Assembly (NCBI RefSeq): GCF_965216415.1
Contig: NZ_CBDCFU010000002.1
Length of the DNA: 64,000 nt
From: Marivita sp003149565
Lineage (GTDB): Bacteria; Pseudomonadota; Alphaproteobacteria; Rhodobacterales; Rhodobacteraceae
Direction: 5' to 3' (one strand)
The position numbers and the translations under genes are program-made. Shown one piece after another: positions 42,940 through 51,877 of this stretch; position 1 is the first letter of the stretch; every line of letters begins with the position of its first letter. Under the pieces are notes generated by a model that saw only the letters and a list, made by a program, of their open reading frames with translations, made no database searches and had not been told where the DNA came from.

Positions 42940-43416
42940 TTATGCGTCAGCTTGAATGTGGCGCAGTCGATCCAGCGCTCCTTGCAGGATATAACTCGCG
43001 GCCACGTGGTCGATCACCTCTGCGCGACGCTTTCGGGTCGTATCCGCCTCAAGCAGTGCTCTTTCTGCCGCAACAGTCGACAGGCGTTCGTCCCAAAAGG
43101 TGATGGGGCGGTCCCAGAGTGCCGCAAAATTGCGCGCAAAGGCCCGGGTAGACTGGCATCGAGGACCTTCGGTACCGTCCATGTTGCGTGGCAAACCAAG
43201 GACCAGACCGGCGATGTCGCGTTTGGTCAGAATCACAATAAGCGCCTCTGCATCCAACCCGAACTTCTTACGTTTGATCGTCTCGAGCGGGGTTGCGACG
43301 CTGCGCAAGCCATCGGACACCGCGACGCCGATGGTCTTTGTGCCTAGGTCCAGTCCGGCAATCGCCCGCATCGGCGGCAGCGCAGAGCCAAATTCAGAGA
43401 TGTCTTCGTAGATCAA
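42940..43416 (-). CDS. ruvX: RuvX/YqgF, Holliday-junction-resolvase-like / rRNA maturation nuclease
   Basis: A protein of 158 residues from a TTG at 43416, 4 nt after the ccmI stop. The resulting (M)IYEDISEFGSALPPM matches the N-terminus usual in this bacterial family; an ATG lies at codon 17. The RNase H-like active site is visible: D in AGLDLGTKTIGVAVSD, E in WDERLSTVAAE and D in IDHVAASYIL, plus GLPRNMDGTEG. Known roles of YqgF are in pre-16S rRNA processing. Confidence 0.9.
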   Translation of the reverse strand: MIYEDISEFGSALPPMRAIAGLDLGTKTIGVAVSDGLRSVATPLETIKRKKFGLDAEALIVILTKRDIAGLVLGLPRNMDGTEGPRCQSTRAFARNFAALWDRPITFWDERLSTVAAERALLEADTTRKRRAEVIDHVAASYILQGALDRLRHIQADA

Positions 43417-43420
43417 CGGC

Positions 43421-44650
43421 CTACAACACCAGTCCGGCTGCGCGAGCGCCTTCGCGCACAATGTCCAGCGCATCGGGATTGTCGGCAAACACCTCTTGCG
43501 CATTGTTCCAGATGGCAATCGCCTGCGCCTCGTCGCCAAGAACGCCAAGCGAAGAAATCAGGCGCGCCCACTCTTCGGGTGTGCCGCCTTCTGTCGCCAA
43601 ACGATCCGACAGCCGTGCGACCATGCCCCGGATCATCTCCTGACGATCCTCTGCACTCATTTCGCCCGCCGCTTCCATATCGTCGGTGCTTGGGCCGGGC
43701 AGGGTAGCCGTCTGCGGCACCTGATAGTCCGACACTCCGGCGCGGAAGGCCATTTCTTCGATCTGTGACAGGATGGGGGGCATCCAGACCGCATCCGCCG
43801 GACTTTGCCGCAGCAACCGGTCCCAAAGCCGGAAGGCCACGTCTGGCCGCCCGGTCTGGGCCATCATCAACCCCATGTAATAAAGCGCGACGCCATTTTG
43901 GGGATCACGGGTCAGAGCCGCTTCCAGCACGCGCTCGGCTTCGGGAGAAACATAGCCGCCGGCAGCAAGCACCATCATGTCCGCGAGATCGGCGTAATCC
44001 CTGCCTGTGGCAGTGTCGCCCTTGATCGACAAGACCCGCTGCTGAGCCGCATAGGCCGCCGCATAATTGCCCATGGCGGCTTCTGAGCGCGCCAAAAGCA
44101 CATGCCCCTGCAGGTCTCTGGGACGCTCCGCAACAGCTGCGCGCAGCCGCTCCACCAAAGCGGCATATTCCGGCTGGATCTCCGTCACGTCGGTTTGTGG
44201 CAGGTCCGCCTCGGCCTCTTGTTGAGTCGGTCGGTTCGCGCGGGCGTCTTCGGCCATTTCCAAACGCGTGGCCAAGCCAAGGTCACCGTAACCCGGTGCT
44301 CCGATCTGCGCATAGAGCCAGTAGCTTCCGCCCACCAGAAAGGCCCCGATCAGCGCCGCCACCGTGAGGCCCAACATGCGGGGTTGCGACCCGGCGGCAT
44401 TTGTGGACTGTGTTTTGGCATCTGCCGCCAGAATACGACGCGAAATCTCGGTCCGAAGACGTTCGGCGTCCTCCTCCGAAATTACACCGCGCGCCAGATC
44501 GCGATCCACTTCGGTCAATTGGTCGCGGTAGACTTGCAGATCGAACGCCTCGGCCGGTCCTGTATGTCGCTGCCCGCGCACCAGGGCAAAGGCCAGTAGC
44601 GCCGCAAGGGCCAAAGCCAAAAGGATTGTCGCGATCCAGAAAAGCGTCAT
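43421..44650 (-). CDS. ccmI: CcmI, c-type cytochrome biogenesis protein
   Basis: A protein of 409 residues from the ATG at 44650. The first membrane helix (about 2-24, MTLFWIATILLALALAALLA) is followed by a cytoplasmic leucine-zipper-like region (YRDQLTEVDRDLARGVI) and a second helix (about 92-112). A long periplasmic C-terminal TPR domain completes it. CcmI holds apocytochrome c for haem attachment by CcmFH. It is first in the ccmI-ruvX-DUF1289 series and divergent from soxB. Confidence 0.92.
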   Translation of the reverse strand: MTLFWIATILLALALAALLAFALVRGQRHTGPAEAFDLQVYRDQLTEVDRDLARGVISEEDAERLRTEISRRILAADAKTQSTNAAGSQPRMLGLTVAALIGAFLVGGSYWLYAQIGAPGYGDLGLATRLEMAEDARANRPTQQEAEADLPQTDVTEIQPEYAALVERLRAAVAERPRDLQGHVLLARSEAAMGNYAAAYAAQQRVLSIKGDTATGRDYADLADMMVLAAGGYVSPEAERVLEAALTRDPQNGVALYYMGLMMAQTGRPDVAFRLWDRLLRQSPADAVWMPPILSQIEEMAFRAGVSDYQVPQTATLPGPSTDDMEAAGEMSAEDRQEMIRGMVARLSDRLATEGGTPEEWARLISSLGVLGDEAQAIAIWNNAQEVFADNPDALDIVREGARAAGLVL

Positions 44651-44834
44651 GTTCTGCAAAATCCATACGTTGTCTTGATGTCATGTATAGCCGCAGAGCT
44701 CTTGAAAAAAGGGCAAAACCCCGTGACAAAGCGCCATGTCGCAAAAACACAGTAAAAGGGCGCTGTGAGTATCCGCCCAACGGTCTGTTCGGTCCACATA
44801 TCCCTCAAATCACCTATAGCCCGAGTCGCGCCCT

Positions 44835-46079
44835 ATGAAACGCTATTCCGCCTTTGCTGTTGCCCGTGAAGCCCTCCGCTACCACACCGGATGGGAACGG
44901 GCCTGGCGTAAGCCCGAGCCGAAAAAGAAGTATGATGTCATCATTGTAGGTGCAGGCGGCCACGGCCTTGCCACTGCCTACTACCTCGGCAAGAATTTCG
45001 GCATCACCAATGTCGCCGTGATCGAAAAAGGCTGGCTCGGCGGTGGTAACACGGGGCGCAACACCACGATCATCCGGTCGAACTACCTGCAGGATCCGTC
45101 GGCGGCGATCTACGAAAAGGCGCGGTCTCTCTATGAGACATTGTCGCAGGATCTGAACTACAACATCATGTTCAGCCCGCGCGGCGTAATGATGCTGGCC
45201 CAGACTGAACATGAGGTCCGGGGCTACCGCCGCACCGCGCACGCGAACTCCCTGCAAGGTGTCGAGACGCAGTTCATCAGTCCCGCCCGCGTGAAAGAGC
45301 TTTGCCCGATCATCGAGCTTAAAGGCCCGCGCTACCCGGTCCTCGGTGCGCTCTGGCAGGCCCGCGCCGGAACCGCGCGCCACGATGCTGTGGCCTGGGG
45401 CTATGCTCGCGCGTGCTCGGACATGGGCATGGACATCATCCAGCAATGCGAAGTCACCGCCGTTCGCCAAGAGGGCGGCAAGGTCAAAGGTGTCACCACC
45501 ACCAAAGGTGACATCGACTGCGACAAGCTTGGCATTGTCGTTGCCGGTCACTCGGGCGTGCTGGCCGAGATGGCGGGCTTCCGCCTGCCGATCGAATCCG
45601 TCGCGCTTCAGGCGCTCGTGTCAGAACCGATCAAGCCTTGCATGGACGTGGTCGTGATGGCCAACACCGTGCACGGCTACATGTCGCAATCCGACAAGGG
45701 CGAAATGGTCATCGGCGGTGGTGCCGACGGCTACAACAACTACACCCAGCGCGGCTCCTTCCACCATGTCGAGGAAACCGTCCGCGCCTTGGTCGAGACC
45801 TTTCCGATGATCTCGCGCCTCAAGATGCTGCGCTGGTGGGGCGGCATCGTCGACATGACCGGCGACCGCTCGCCCATCCTCTCGAAAACGCCGCTCGACG
45901 GCTGCTTCATCAACTGCGGCTGGGGCACCGGCGGGTTCAAGGCGATCCCCGGCTCCGGCTGGGGCATGGCCGAACTGATCGCCAAGGGCTATTCGCCGCT
46001 CACCGCCGAATTTGGCCTCAACCGCTTCCGCGAAGGCCGGTTCATTGACGAGAGCGTGGCTGCTGGGGTTGCACACTGA
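44835..46079 (+). CDS. soxB: Sarcosine oxidase, beta subunit
   Basis: A protein of 414 residues, the FAD-binding catalytic subunit of the heterotetrameric enzyme that demethylates sarcosine to glycine. VIIVGAGGHGLATAYYLG is the dinucleotide motif at about 35-52. GGGNTGRNTTIIRSNY and GTARHDAVAWGYA (with the His expected to carry covalent FMN) are conserved. The product ends NCGWGTGGFKAIPGSG plus a normal tail. First gene of the soxBDAG operon. In this organism sarcosine may come from glycine betaine or TMA-related metabolism. Confidence 0.96.
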   Translation: MKRYSAFAVAREALRYHTGWERAWRKPEPKKKYDVIIVGAGGHGLATAYYLGKNFGITNVAVIEKGWLGGGNTGRNTTIIRSNYLQDPSAAIYEKARSLYETLSQDLNYNIMFSPRGVMMLAQTEHEVRGYRRTAHANSLQGVETQFISPARVKELCPIIELKGPRYPVLGALWQARAGTARHDAVAWGYARACSDMGMDIIQQCEVTAVRQEGGKVKGVTTTKGDIDCDKLGIVVAGHSGVLAEMAGFRLPIESVALQALVSEPIKPCMDVVVMANTVHGYMSQSDKGEMVIGGGADGYNNYTQRGSFHHVEETVRALVETFPMISRLKMLRWWGGIVDMTGDRSPILSKTPLDGCFINCGWGTGGFKAIPGSGWGMAELIAKGYSPLTAEFGLNRFREGRFIDESVAAGVAH

Positions 46080-46348
46080 TGAACGCGTACGCTTATTCAA
46101 CGACCGTCATCGTCGAAACGGTTGCTCAGGTAATCGACATTTCTGATGCCTCCGCCATCGCGGCGGGGACCGCGTTCTTTGCGTTTCCAAAGGACGAAAA
46201 TCACAAAGAAGAGGCCGAAGAAAACAGCCTCACGAAGCAAGTGTTCGAAAAAATACGCCATATGACCTGTAAAGTAGTGGGTTCGACAAGCAATAGCCAA
46301 ACACTGTGGCGCTATTTGGACAGATCGGAAGTCGCACAATGCTCCTAA
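46079..46348 (+). CDS. Possible small protein between soxB and soxD (89 aa)
   Basis: An open frame whose ATG overlaps the soxB stop as TGATG and which runs 10 nt into soxD. The product has a hydrophobic, Ala-rich first third (about 9-35), a charged middle (DENHKEEAEENS) and one Cys. Base composition here is visibly more AT-rich than in the sox genes, and there is no convincing ribosome site. soxB and soxD are usually close together, so the 259-nt spacer is unusual. It may be a foreign insert with or without a real gene. No family was recognised. Confidence 0.35.
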   Translation: MNAYAYSTTVIVETVAQVIDISDASAIAAGTAFFAFPKDENHKEEAEENSLTKQVFEKIRHMTCKVVGSTSNSQTLWRYLDRSEVAQCS

Positions 46349-46668
46349 TCACCTGCCCCTATTGCGGCGTGGCCGCTGAAGAAACCGAACTGCATGGCGG
46401 TGGAGAAGCGCATCTGAAACGCTTTGGCCCTGAGTCCAGCGACGACGATTTCACCGGCTACTTGTTCCACCGCGAAAACCCCAAAGGCGTGCATTTCGAA
46501 CGCTGGCGGCATGTAAACGGCTGCGGCAAGTGGTTCCACGCGGCGCGCTGTACGAACACGCTCGAAGTGTTCGGCACCTACAGCGCCCAGACGACCGAGC
46601 CGCCAAAAGACATCCTCGACACCATCCGCGCGAAACGCCCCGGATTCAAATGGAGGGACATCGCATGA
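46339..46668 (+). CDS. soxD: Sarcosine oxidase, delta subunit
   Basis: A protein of 109 residues beginning MLLITCPYCG. Zinc ligands C6, C9, H58 and C62 (RWRHVNGCGKWF) match the known delta subunit. It is a small zinc-binding subunit that stabilises the heterotetramer. The ATG at 46339 was chosen by family length; a frame from 46306 is open but would lie inside the previous ORF. Confidence 0.95.
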   Translation: MLLITCPYCGVAAEETELHGGGEAHLKRFGPESSDDDFTGYLFHRENPKGVHFERWRHVNGCGKWFHAARCTNTLEVFGTYSAQTTEPPKDILDTIRAKRPGFKWRDIA

Positions 46669-46733
46669 CCCTTCATCTTGCCCAGAAAACTCCCGCCGGA
46701 GGCTTTTACGCTTCCGCCAGCGCCAAGGTCTGA
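46665..46733 (+). CDS. Candidate 22-residue micro-ORF between soxD and soxA
   Basis: The ATG overlaps the soxD stop as ATGA, with a GGAGGG site 8 nt upstream, and the frame ends 3 nt before the soxA ATG. It would encode MTLHLAQKTPAG and ten more residues. It may serve only to keep ribosomes loaded for soxA (translational coupling). The peptide itself has no recognisable feature. Being short, it may be an accident. Confidence 0.35.
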   Translation: MTLHLAQKTPAGGFYASASAKV

Positions 46734-46736
46734 CTT

Positions 46737-49700
46737 ATGAGCACCCGCGTTCAAACCCAGGGCCGCCTGATCAACCGTGACCGGCCTGTGTCCTTCAAGT
46801 TCAACGGTACCCTTATGAAGGGCTACCAGGGCGACACGCTTGCCTCGGCCCTTCTGGCCAATGACCAGATGCTGATGGGGCGCAGCTTTAAATACCACCG
46901 CCCGCGTGGCGTTGTGGCCTCCGGGTCCGAAGAACCAAATGCGCTCGTCAACCTGGGCGAGGGCAACCGGTTCGAACCGAACCAGCGCGCCACCACAACC
47001 GAGATCTTCCACGGTCTGACCGCCACAAGCCAGAACCACTGGCCGACGCTCAACTACGATGTGGGCGTCGTGAACAACGTGCTGGCCCGCTTCCTGAGCG
47101 CTGGTTTCTACTACAAGATGTTTATCCATCCGCGCCCGTTCTGGAAACACATCTACGAGCCGTTCATCCGTCATTCCGCTGGCCTCGGCAAAGCGCCGGA
47201 TGCGGAGGCGCGCGACGCGGATCGCTACGAGCATTTCTACGCCTTCACCGACGTATTGGTCATCGGTGGCGGTGTTGCGGGGCTGCAATCTGCGCTGACC
47301 GCTGCCCGCGCGGGTGCGAAAGTGCTGCTGCTGGAACAGACAGCCCATCTGGGCGGTCGCGCGCCGGTCGATGGTGGCACCATCGACGGTATGGAGCCTG
47401 AGGCCTGGGTCGAAAAAGCTCGTGCCGAGCTTGCGACACTGCCTAACGCTCAGATCCGAACCCGCACGATGGGGGCTGGCGTCTACGATCATGGCTACGT
47501 TCTGGGTTATGAACGCCTTACCGACCACGCGCCCGAAGTTGCGGGTCCGCGCCACCGTCTGTGGCGCATCCGTGCGCAGCAGATCATCACGGCAACAGGT
47601 GCCATCGAGCGTCCGCTTTCTTTTGCAGGCAACGACATCCCTGGTGTGATGCTGGCGTCCGCCGTGCGCGATTACCTTGTCAACTATGGCGTCAGCCCCG
47701 GTGACCGCACGGTTGTCGTCACCAACAATGACGACGCCTACCGCACCGCGATTGCGCTGGTGCAGGCGGGTCTTAAGGTGCCCGCGATCCTCGACGCACG
47801 TCCCGAAGGTGGTGGCGCACTGATGGACGAGGCCAAGGCGCTTGGCATCCGGGTCGAAACCGGAGCCGCTGCAGTCAAGGTCAAAGGCGCGAAACGGGTG
47901 CATTCGGTGTGCCGTGGCGTGCAGGCGGGCGAAGGCGAAGTGCTGGAAGAGATCTTCTGCGATGCCGTCGCCATGTCCGGCGGCTGGTCCCCGGTGGTGC
48001 ATCTCTGGTCCCATTGCGGCGGCAAGCTGACATGGGATGCCGATCAGGCGGCGTTCCGTCCCGATCACACCCGCGCCCCGACCAGCCATGATGGACAGCC
48101 CTTTGTCATCCCGTCCGGGGCCGCCGATGGCGCGTTCCATCTAAGCGACGTGCTTCAGAGTGCAGCCACTGCCGGCCAAACCGCCGCGACGCGCGTTGAC
48201 GCAGAAGCGGGCGACGCTGCGGCACCGTCCGCAACAGCCCCTGATGAAGCGCCGCTTGTTCCGGTCTGGATGATGCCGCAGGGCGCGCAGAAGAAACTAC
48301 GCATGAAGGCGTGGCTCGACTACCAGAACGATGTGAAAGTCTCCGACGTGCAACTCGCCGCGCAGGAAGGTTTCGAGTCTGTCGAGCACACCAAGCGCTA
48401 CACCACTTTGGGGATGGCGACCGACCAGGGTAAGTTGAGCAATATCAACGGCCTTGCGACCCTTGCTCATGCGTTGGATGCAGAAATTCCGCAGGTCGGC
48501 ACAACGACTTTCCGTCCGCCTTATACCCCCATTTCGATGGGTGCGATTGCGGGCGAGGCGCGGGGCGAGATTTTCCAGCCGATCCGCAAGACGCCGATGC
48601 ACGCATGGCACGAAGCCAATGGCGCGCATTGGGAGCCCGTTGGCCATTGGCGCCGTCCGTATGCCTTCCTGCGCGAGGGCGAAAGCGTGCATGACGCGGT
48701 GAACCGAGAAGTGCTTGCGACCCGCAACAGCCTTGGCCTGCTCGATGCGTCCACCCTTGGCAAGATCATTGTCAAAGGTCCGGATGCGGGCAAGTTCCTC
48801 GACATGCTCTACACGAACATGATGAGCACTCTGAAACCGGGCAAATGCCGCTATGGCCTGATGTGTACGGAAAACGGCTTTCTCACCGATGACGGCGTGG
48901 TGGCGCGGATCGACGAGGATACGTTCCTCTGCCACACCACCACCGGCGGCGCGGACCGAATCCATGCTCATATGGAAGAGTGGCTGCAAACCGAATGGTG
49001 GGACTGGAAAGTCTGGACCGTCAACGCGACCGAGCAGTTCGCACAAGTTGCCGTGGTCGGCCCCAACGCGCGCAAGCTTTTGGAAAAGCTGGGCGGAATG
49101 GATGTCAGCAAAGAGGCGCTGGCGTTCATGGAGTGGAAGGACGGCGAACTGGGCGGCTTCCCGGTGAGGGCATATCGCATCTCGTTCTCGGGTGAACTCA
49201 GCTACGAAATCGCAGTGCCTGCCAATCTGGGTCGCGCCTTCTGGGACAAGCTGATTGAAGCAGGTAAGGAGTGGGATATTACCCCCTACGGCACTGAAGC
49301 GCTGCACATCATGCGGGCCGAAAAGGGCTTCATCATGATCGGCGATGAGACCGACGGCACGGTGATCCCGCATGACCTGGGCCTGAATTGGGCAATCTCG
49401 AAAAAGAAAGAGGATTACATCGGCAAACGCGCGCAGGCTCGGTCGCATATGACCGATCCAAAGCGCTGGAAGCTGGTGGGGCTCGAAACCCTGGATGGCT
49501 CGGTGCTCAAGGACGGAGCTTACGCTATCGCCGAGGGCACCAACGAGAACGGCCAGACCAACACGCAGGGCCGTGTGACTTCGACCTATCATAGCCCGAC
49601 GCTGAACAAAGGCATCGCCATGGGTCTGGTGCTGAACGGCCCCGATCGCATGGGCGAGGTCATCAGCTTTACCAACGGGGACAACCCGGCCAAGAAAGCC

Positions 49701-49754
49701 CGGATCGTAAGCCCTGTGTTCTTTGATCCGGACGGGGAGAAGCAGAATGTCTGA
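46737..49754 (+). CDS. soxA: Sarcosine oxidase, alpha subunit
   Basis: A protein of 1005 residues. Domains in order are: an N-terminal 2Fe2S-ferredoxin-like domain (GRLINRDRPVSFKFNG, GRSFKYHRPRGV), a NAD-binding domain (VLVIGGGVAGLQSALTAARAG at about 175), and a C-terminal aminomethyltransferase-like (GcvT) domain of about 380 residues that binds tetrahydrofolate. The GcvT part traps the methyl group of sarcosine as methylene-THF. LSYEIAVPANLGRAFWDKL and EALHIMRAEKGFIMIGDETDG are typical. It follows the micro-ORF by 3 nt and overlaps soxG by 8 nt. Confidence 0.97.
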   Translation: MSTRVQTQGRLINRDRPVSFKFNGTLMKGYQGDTLASALLANDQMLMGRSFKYHRPRGVVASGSEEPNALVNLGEGNRFEPNQRATTTEIFHGLTATSQNHWPTLNYDVGVVNNVLARFLSAGFYYKMFIHPRPFWKHIYEPFIRHSAGLGKAPDAEARDADRYEHFYAFTDVLVIGGGVAGLQSALTAARAGAKVLLLEQTAHLGGRAPVDGGTIDGMEPEAWVEKARAELATLPNAQIRTRTMGAGVYDHGYVLGYERLTDHAPEVAGPRHRLWRIRAQQIITATGAIERPLSFAGNDIPGVMLASAVRDYLVNYGVSPGDRTVVVTNNDDAYRTAIALVQAGLKVPAILDARPEGGGALMDEAKALGIRVETGAAAVKVKGAKRVHSVCRGVQAGEGEVLEEIFCDAVAMSGGWSPVVHLWSHCGGKLTWDADQAAFRPDHTRAPTSHDGQPFVIPSGAADGAFHLSDVLQSAATAGQTAATRVDAEAGDAAAPSATAPDEAPLVPVWMMPQGAQKKLRMKAWLDYQNDVKVSDVQLAAQEGFESVEHTKRYTTLGMATDQGKLSNINGLATLAHALDAEIPQVGTTTFRPPYTPISMGAIAGEARGEIFQPIRKTPMHAWHEANGAHWEPVGHWRRPYAFLREGESVHDAVNREVLATRNSLGLLDASTLGKIIVKGPDAGKFLDMLYTNMMSTLKPGKCRYGLMCTENGFLTDDGVVARIDEDTFLCHTTTGGADRIHAHMEEWLQTEWWDWKVWTVNATEQFAQVAVVGPNARKLLEKLGGMDVSKEALAFMEWKDGELGGFPVRAYRISFSGELSYEIAVPANLGRAFWDKLIEAGKEWDITPYGTEALHIMRAEKGFIMIGDETDGTVIPHDLGLNWAISKKKEDYIGKRAQARSHMTDPKRWKLVGLETLDGSVLKDGAYAIAEGTNENGQTNTQGRVTSTYHSPTLNKGIAMGLVLNGPDRMGEVISFTNGDNPAKKARIVSPVFFDPDGEKQNV

Positions 49755-50319
49755 TGTGGCTCTGGCGCTGGATGGCGCATCTTTCGAAGGTCTTGTGAAG
49801 ATCGAGGAACTGGCCGGGCAGGGCATGGTGACCCTGCGGGGTAACCTTACGGACAAGGCCATCGTCAAAGCGGTCAAAGACGTGTTTGGAGTGTCCCTCC
49901 CAGGTACCCGCGAAACCGCGTTTGAGGGAGACACTGGCGCGCTCTGGATGTCGCCGGACGAAGCGCTGTTGCTCTGCGCCTACGACGCCGCACAGGCCAA
50001 GGCGGATGACCTTGCAGCCAAGCTGGCTGGTAGCCACGCGCTGGTGGTCAACGTGTCGGACGCCCGCGCAGTGTTCCAGCTCAAGGGCAGCATGCTGCGC
50101 GAAGTGATCGCCAAGTTGGCCCCGGTGGATATGAGTCCGGACGTGTTCAAGCCCGGAGCGGTCCGTCGGACCCGCATGGCGCAGGTCGCAGCGGCCTTTT
50201 GGATGGATGACGCCAGCACCGCGCGTGTTGTGTGTTTCCGCTCGGTTGCCGAATACATGTTCAATCTTCTGAGCACCGCTGCAGACGACTCATCAGCCGT
50301 GAACCATTTCACCCGCTGA
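49747..50319 (+). CDS. soxG: Sarcosine oxidase, gamma subunit
   Basis: A protein of 190 residues. The start MSDVALALDG at 49747 overlaps the soxA stop. It belongs to the SoxG family, related to the GcvT fold (LRGNLTDKAIVKAV, ALWMSPDEALLLC, NVSDARAVFQLKG, RTRMAQVAAAFWM). It completes the heterotetramer. Last gene of the operon. No clear terminator follows before sodB. Confidence 0.93.
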   Translation: MSDVALALDGASFEGLVKIEELAGQGMVTLRGNLTDKAIVKAVKDVFGVSLPGTRETAFEGDTGALWMSPDEALLLCAYDAAQAKADDLAAKLAGSHALVVNVSDARAVFQLKGSMLREVIAKLAPVDMSPDVFKPGAVRRTRMAQVAAAFWMDDASTARVVCFRSVAEYMFNLLSTAADDSSAVNHFTR

Positions 50320-50440
50320 CGCGTTATCTGGCTGACAGGCGCGATTAATATCGGTTTGGCGTCCCGCCGGGCTTGACCTTGGCGGTGCGCCGCATCACGT
50401 ATGCCTGTGTAATTTGACGCACCAACGAGGGGACACCACA

Positions 50441-51049
50441 ATGGCTTTTGAACTTCCTGATCTGCCCTACGCCCATGACGCGCTGGCCAGCAAAGGCATG
50501 TCCAAAGAGACACTCGAGTACCATCACGACCTGCACCACAAGGCCTATGTCGACAACGGCAACAAGCTGATCGCCGGGACCGAATGGGACGGCAAGTCGA
50601 TGGAAGAGATCATCAAGGGCACCTACGATGCCAACGCCGTGGCGCAGAACGGCATCTTCAACAACATCAGCCAGCTCTGGAACCACAACCAGTTCTGGGA
50701 AATGATGGGCCCGGGCGACAACAAGATGCCGGGTGAGCTTGAGTCCCGTATCACCGACGCGTTCGGTTCGGTCGAAAAGTTCAAGGAAGAGTTCTCTGCT
50801 GCGGGCGCAGGCCAGTTTGGTTCTGGCTGGGCGTGGCTTGTTGTCGACACGGACGGAACGCTGAAGGTCACCAAGACCGAAAACGGCGTAAACCCGGTCT
50901 GCTTTGATCAGACAGCGCTGCTTGGTTGCGATGTCTGGGAACACTCCTATTACATCGACTTCCGCAACAAGCGGCCGGCGTATCTCGCCAACTTCCTCGA
51001 CAATCTCGTCAATTGGGAAAACGTGGCCGAACGTCTGTCCAAGGCGTAA
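50441..51049 (+). CDS. sodB: Superoxide dismutase, iron type
   Basis: A protein of 202 residues. Metal ligands H28 (EYHHDLHHKAYV), H82 (LWNHNQFW), D164 and H168 (DVWEHSYYIDF) are in place. The second-sphere Gln in ISQLWNH (Q78) is at the position used by iron rather than manganese enzymes. The ATG at 50441 follows GAGGGG by 8 nt; an upstream ATG at 50414 has no good site. It removes superoxide in the cytoplasm and ends before a strong terminator. Confidence 0.95.
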   Translation: MAFELPDLPYAHDALASKGMSKETLEYHHDLHHKAYVDNGNKLIAGTEWDGKSMEEIIKGTYDANAVAQNGIFNNISQLWNHNQFWEMMGPGDNKMPGELESRITDAFGSVEKFKEEFSAAGAGQFGSGWAWLVVDTDGTLKVTKTENGVNPVCFDQTALLGCDVWEHSYYIDFRNKRPAYLANFLDNLVNWENVAERLSKA

Positions 51050-51070
51050 GCGCTTTTCCATTTGTAAGAG

Positions 51071-51102
51071 AAAGCCCTGTCATATTTGGCAGGGCTTTTT
51101 TT
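51071..51102 (+). terminator. Intrinsic terminator after sodB
   Basis: AAAGCCCTG (51071-51079) pairs with CAGGGCTTT (51090-51098) and is followed by more T. It lies 21 nt after the sodB stop. Confidence 0.9.
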
Positions 51103-51118
51103 GTGAGAGGGCTAAGCC

Positions 51119-51766
51119 ATGCTGCGTGTCTATACCTCGGACCACTCGCTCTACTGTGCAAAGCTGCGCATTCTGATGCGTCACAAGCAAATCCCTTTTC
51201 AAGAGTCGCTACCCCCCGGTGGTGGTGGATCAGCGGAATATCTGTCCATCGTGCCTTCAGGTAATATACCTGCGCTGGTCGATGGCGCGTTGATTCTGAC
51301 GGACAGCGAAGCGATTGCCGAATACCTCGAAGAAAAATATCCGGACCGGCCCATGTTGCCCGAGACGCTGGAGGGTCGGGCGCTGTCACGGGAACGGTCG
51401 CGATTTTCCGATACGCGATTGGAACCCGCGCTGCGCCTGACCTTTCCGCATGTTGCACCCGCAACCCGTGACGTGCAGGCGATTGCAGGGGCGCACGCGA
51501 TGATCACCAAGCGCTTGAATGCTTTGAGTCTGATGCTCGAGCGGTCACCCTTGCCACGCGATCGGCTTTGGATGGGGGATTGCGGCACCATTGTAACGCT
51601 GGAATGGATCGCCCTGTTCGAAGGCCCAGTCATTCCTGCGCTGGACTGGCCCAAAGAGGTCACAACCTATCGCGCGCAGATGCAGGAGCATCCCGCCGTT
51701 GCTGAAGAGATGCACGCCTACCGCCCGGAAATGCTGCTCTACATGCGCGAGAAAGGCGCGCTCTGA
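51119..51766 (+). CDS. Glutathione S-transferase family protein
   Basis: A protein of 215 residues with an N-terminal thioredoxin-like GST domain (MLRVYTSDHSLYCAKLRILM, VPSGNIPALVDG with cis-Pro, DSEAIAEYLEEKYPDRP) and a C-terminal helical domain. Its active site Ser/Cys (SLYC) is like that of omega/zeta-type bacterial GSTs. It may act in stress defence or detoxification. The start is about 17 nt after the sodB terminator. Confidence 0.88.
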   Translation: MLRVYTSDHSLYCAKLRILMRHKQIPFQESLPPGGGGSAEYLSIVPSGNIPALVDGALILTDSEAIAEYLEEKYPDRPMLPETLEGRALSRERSRFSDTRLEPALRLTFPHVAPATRDVQAIAGAHAMITKRLNALSLMLERSPLPRDRLWMGDCGTIVTLEWIALFEGPVIPALDWPKEVTTYRAQMQEHPAVAEEMHAYRPEMLLYMREKGAL

Positions 51767-51877
51767 TCAGCGTCGGGCCTCTCAAGGAAGATTGCCACAA
51801 TAGCGTCGACATCTTTGCTCCCGGAGGCTCTTGCCGAAGGCACGCCCGCCAAGTAGGGCAAGAGCGAAGGAGCCATC

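Noticed and set aside
46097..46339. 80-codon minus-strand ORF opposite the soxB-soxD spacer, with a hydrophobic stretch
   Set aside because: It has no start signal or promoter and lies antisense within an operon; the forward ORF with a TGATG overlap is the better candidate.
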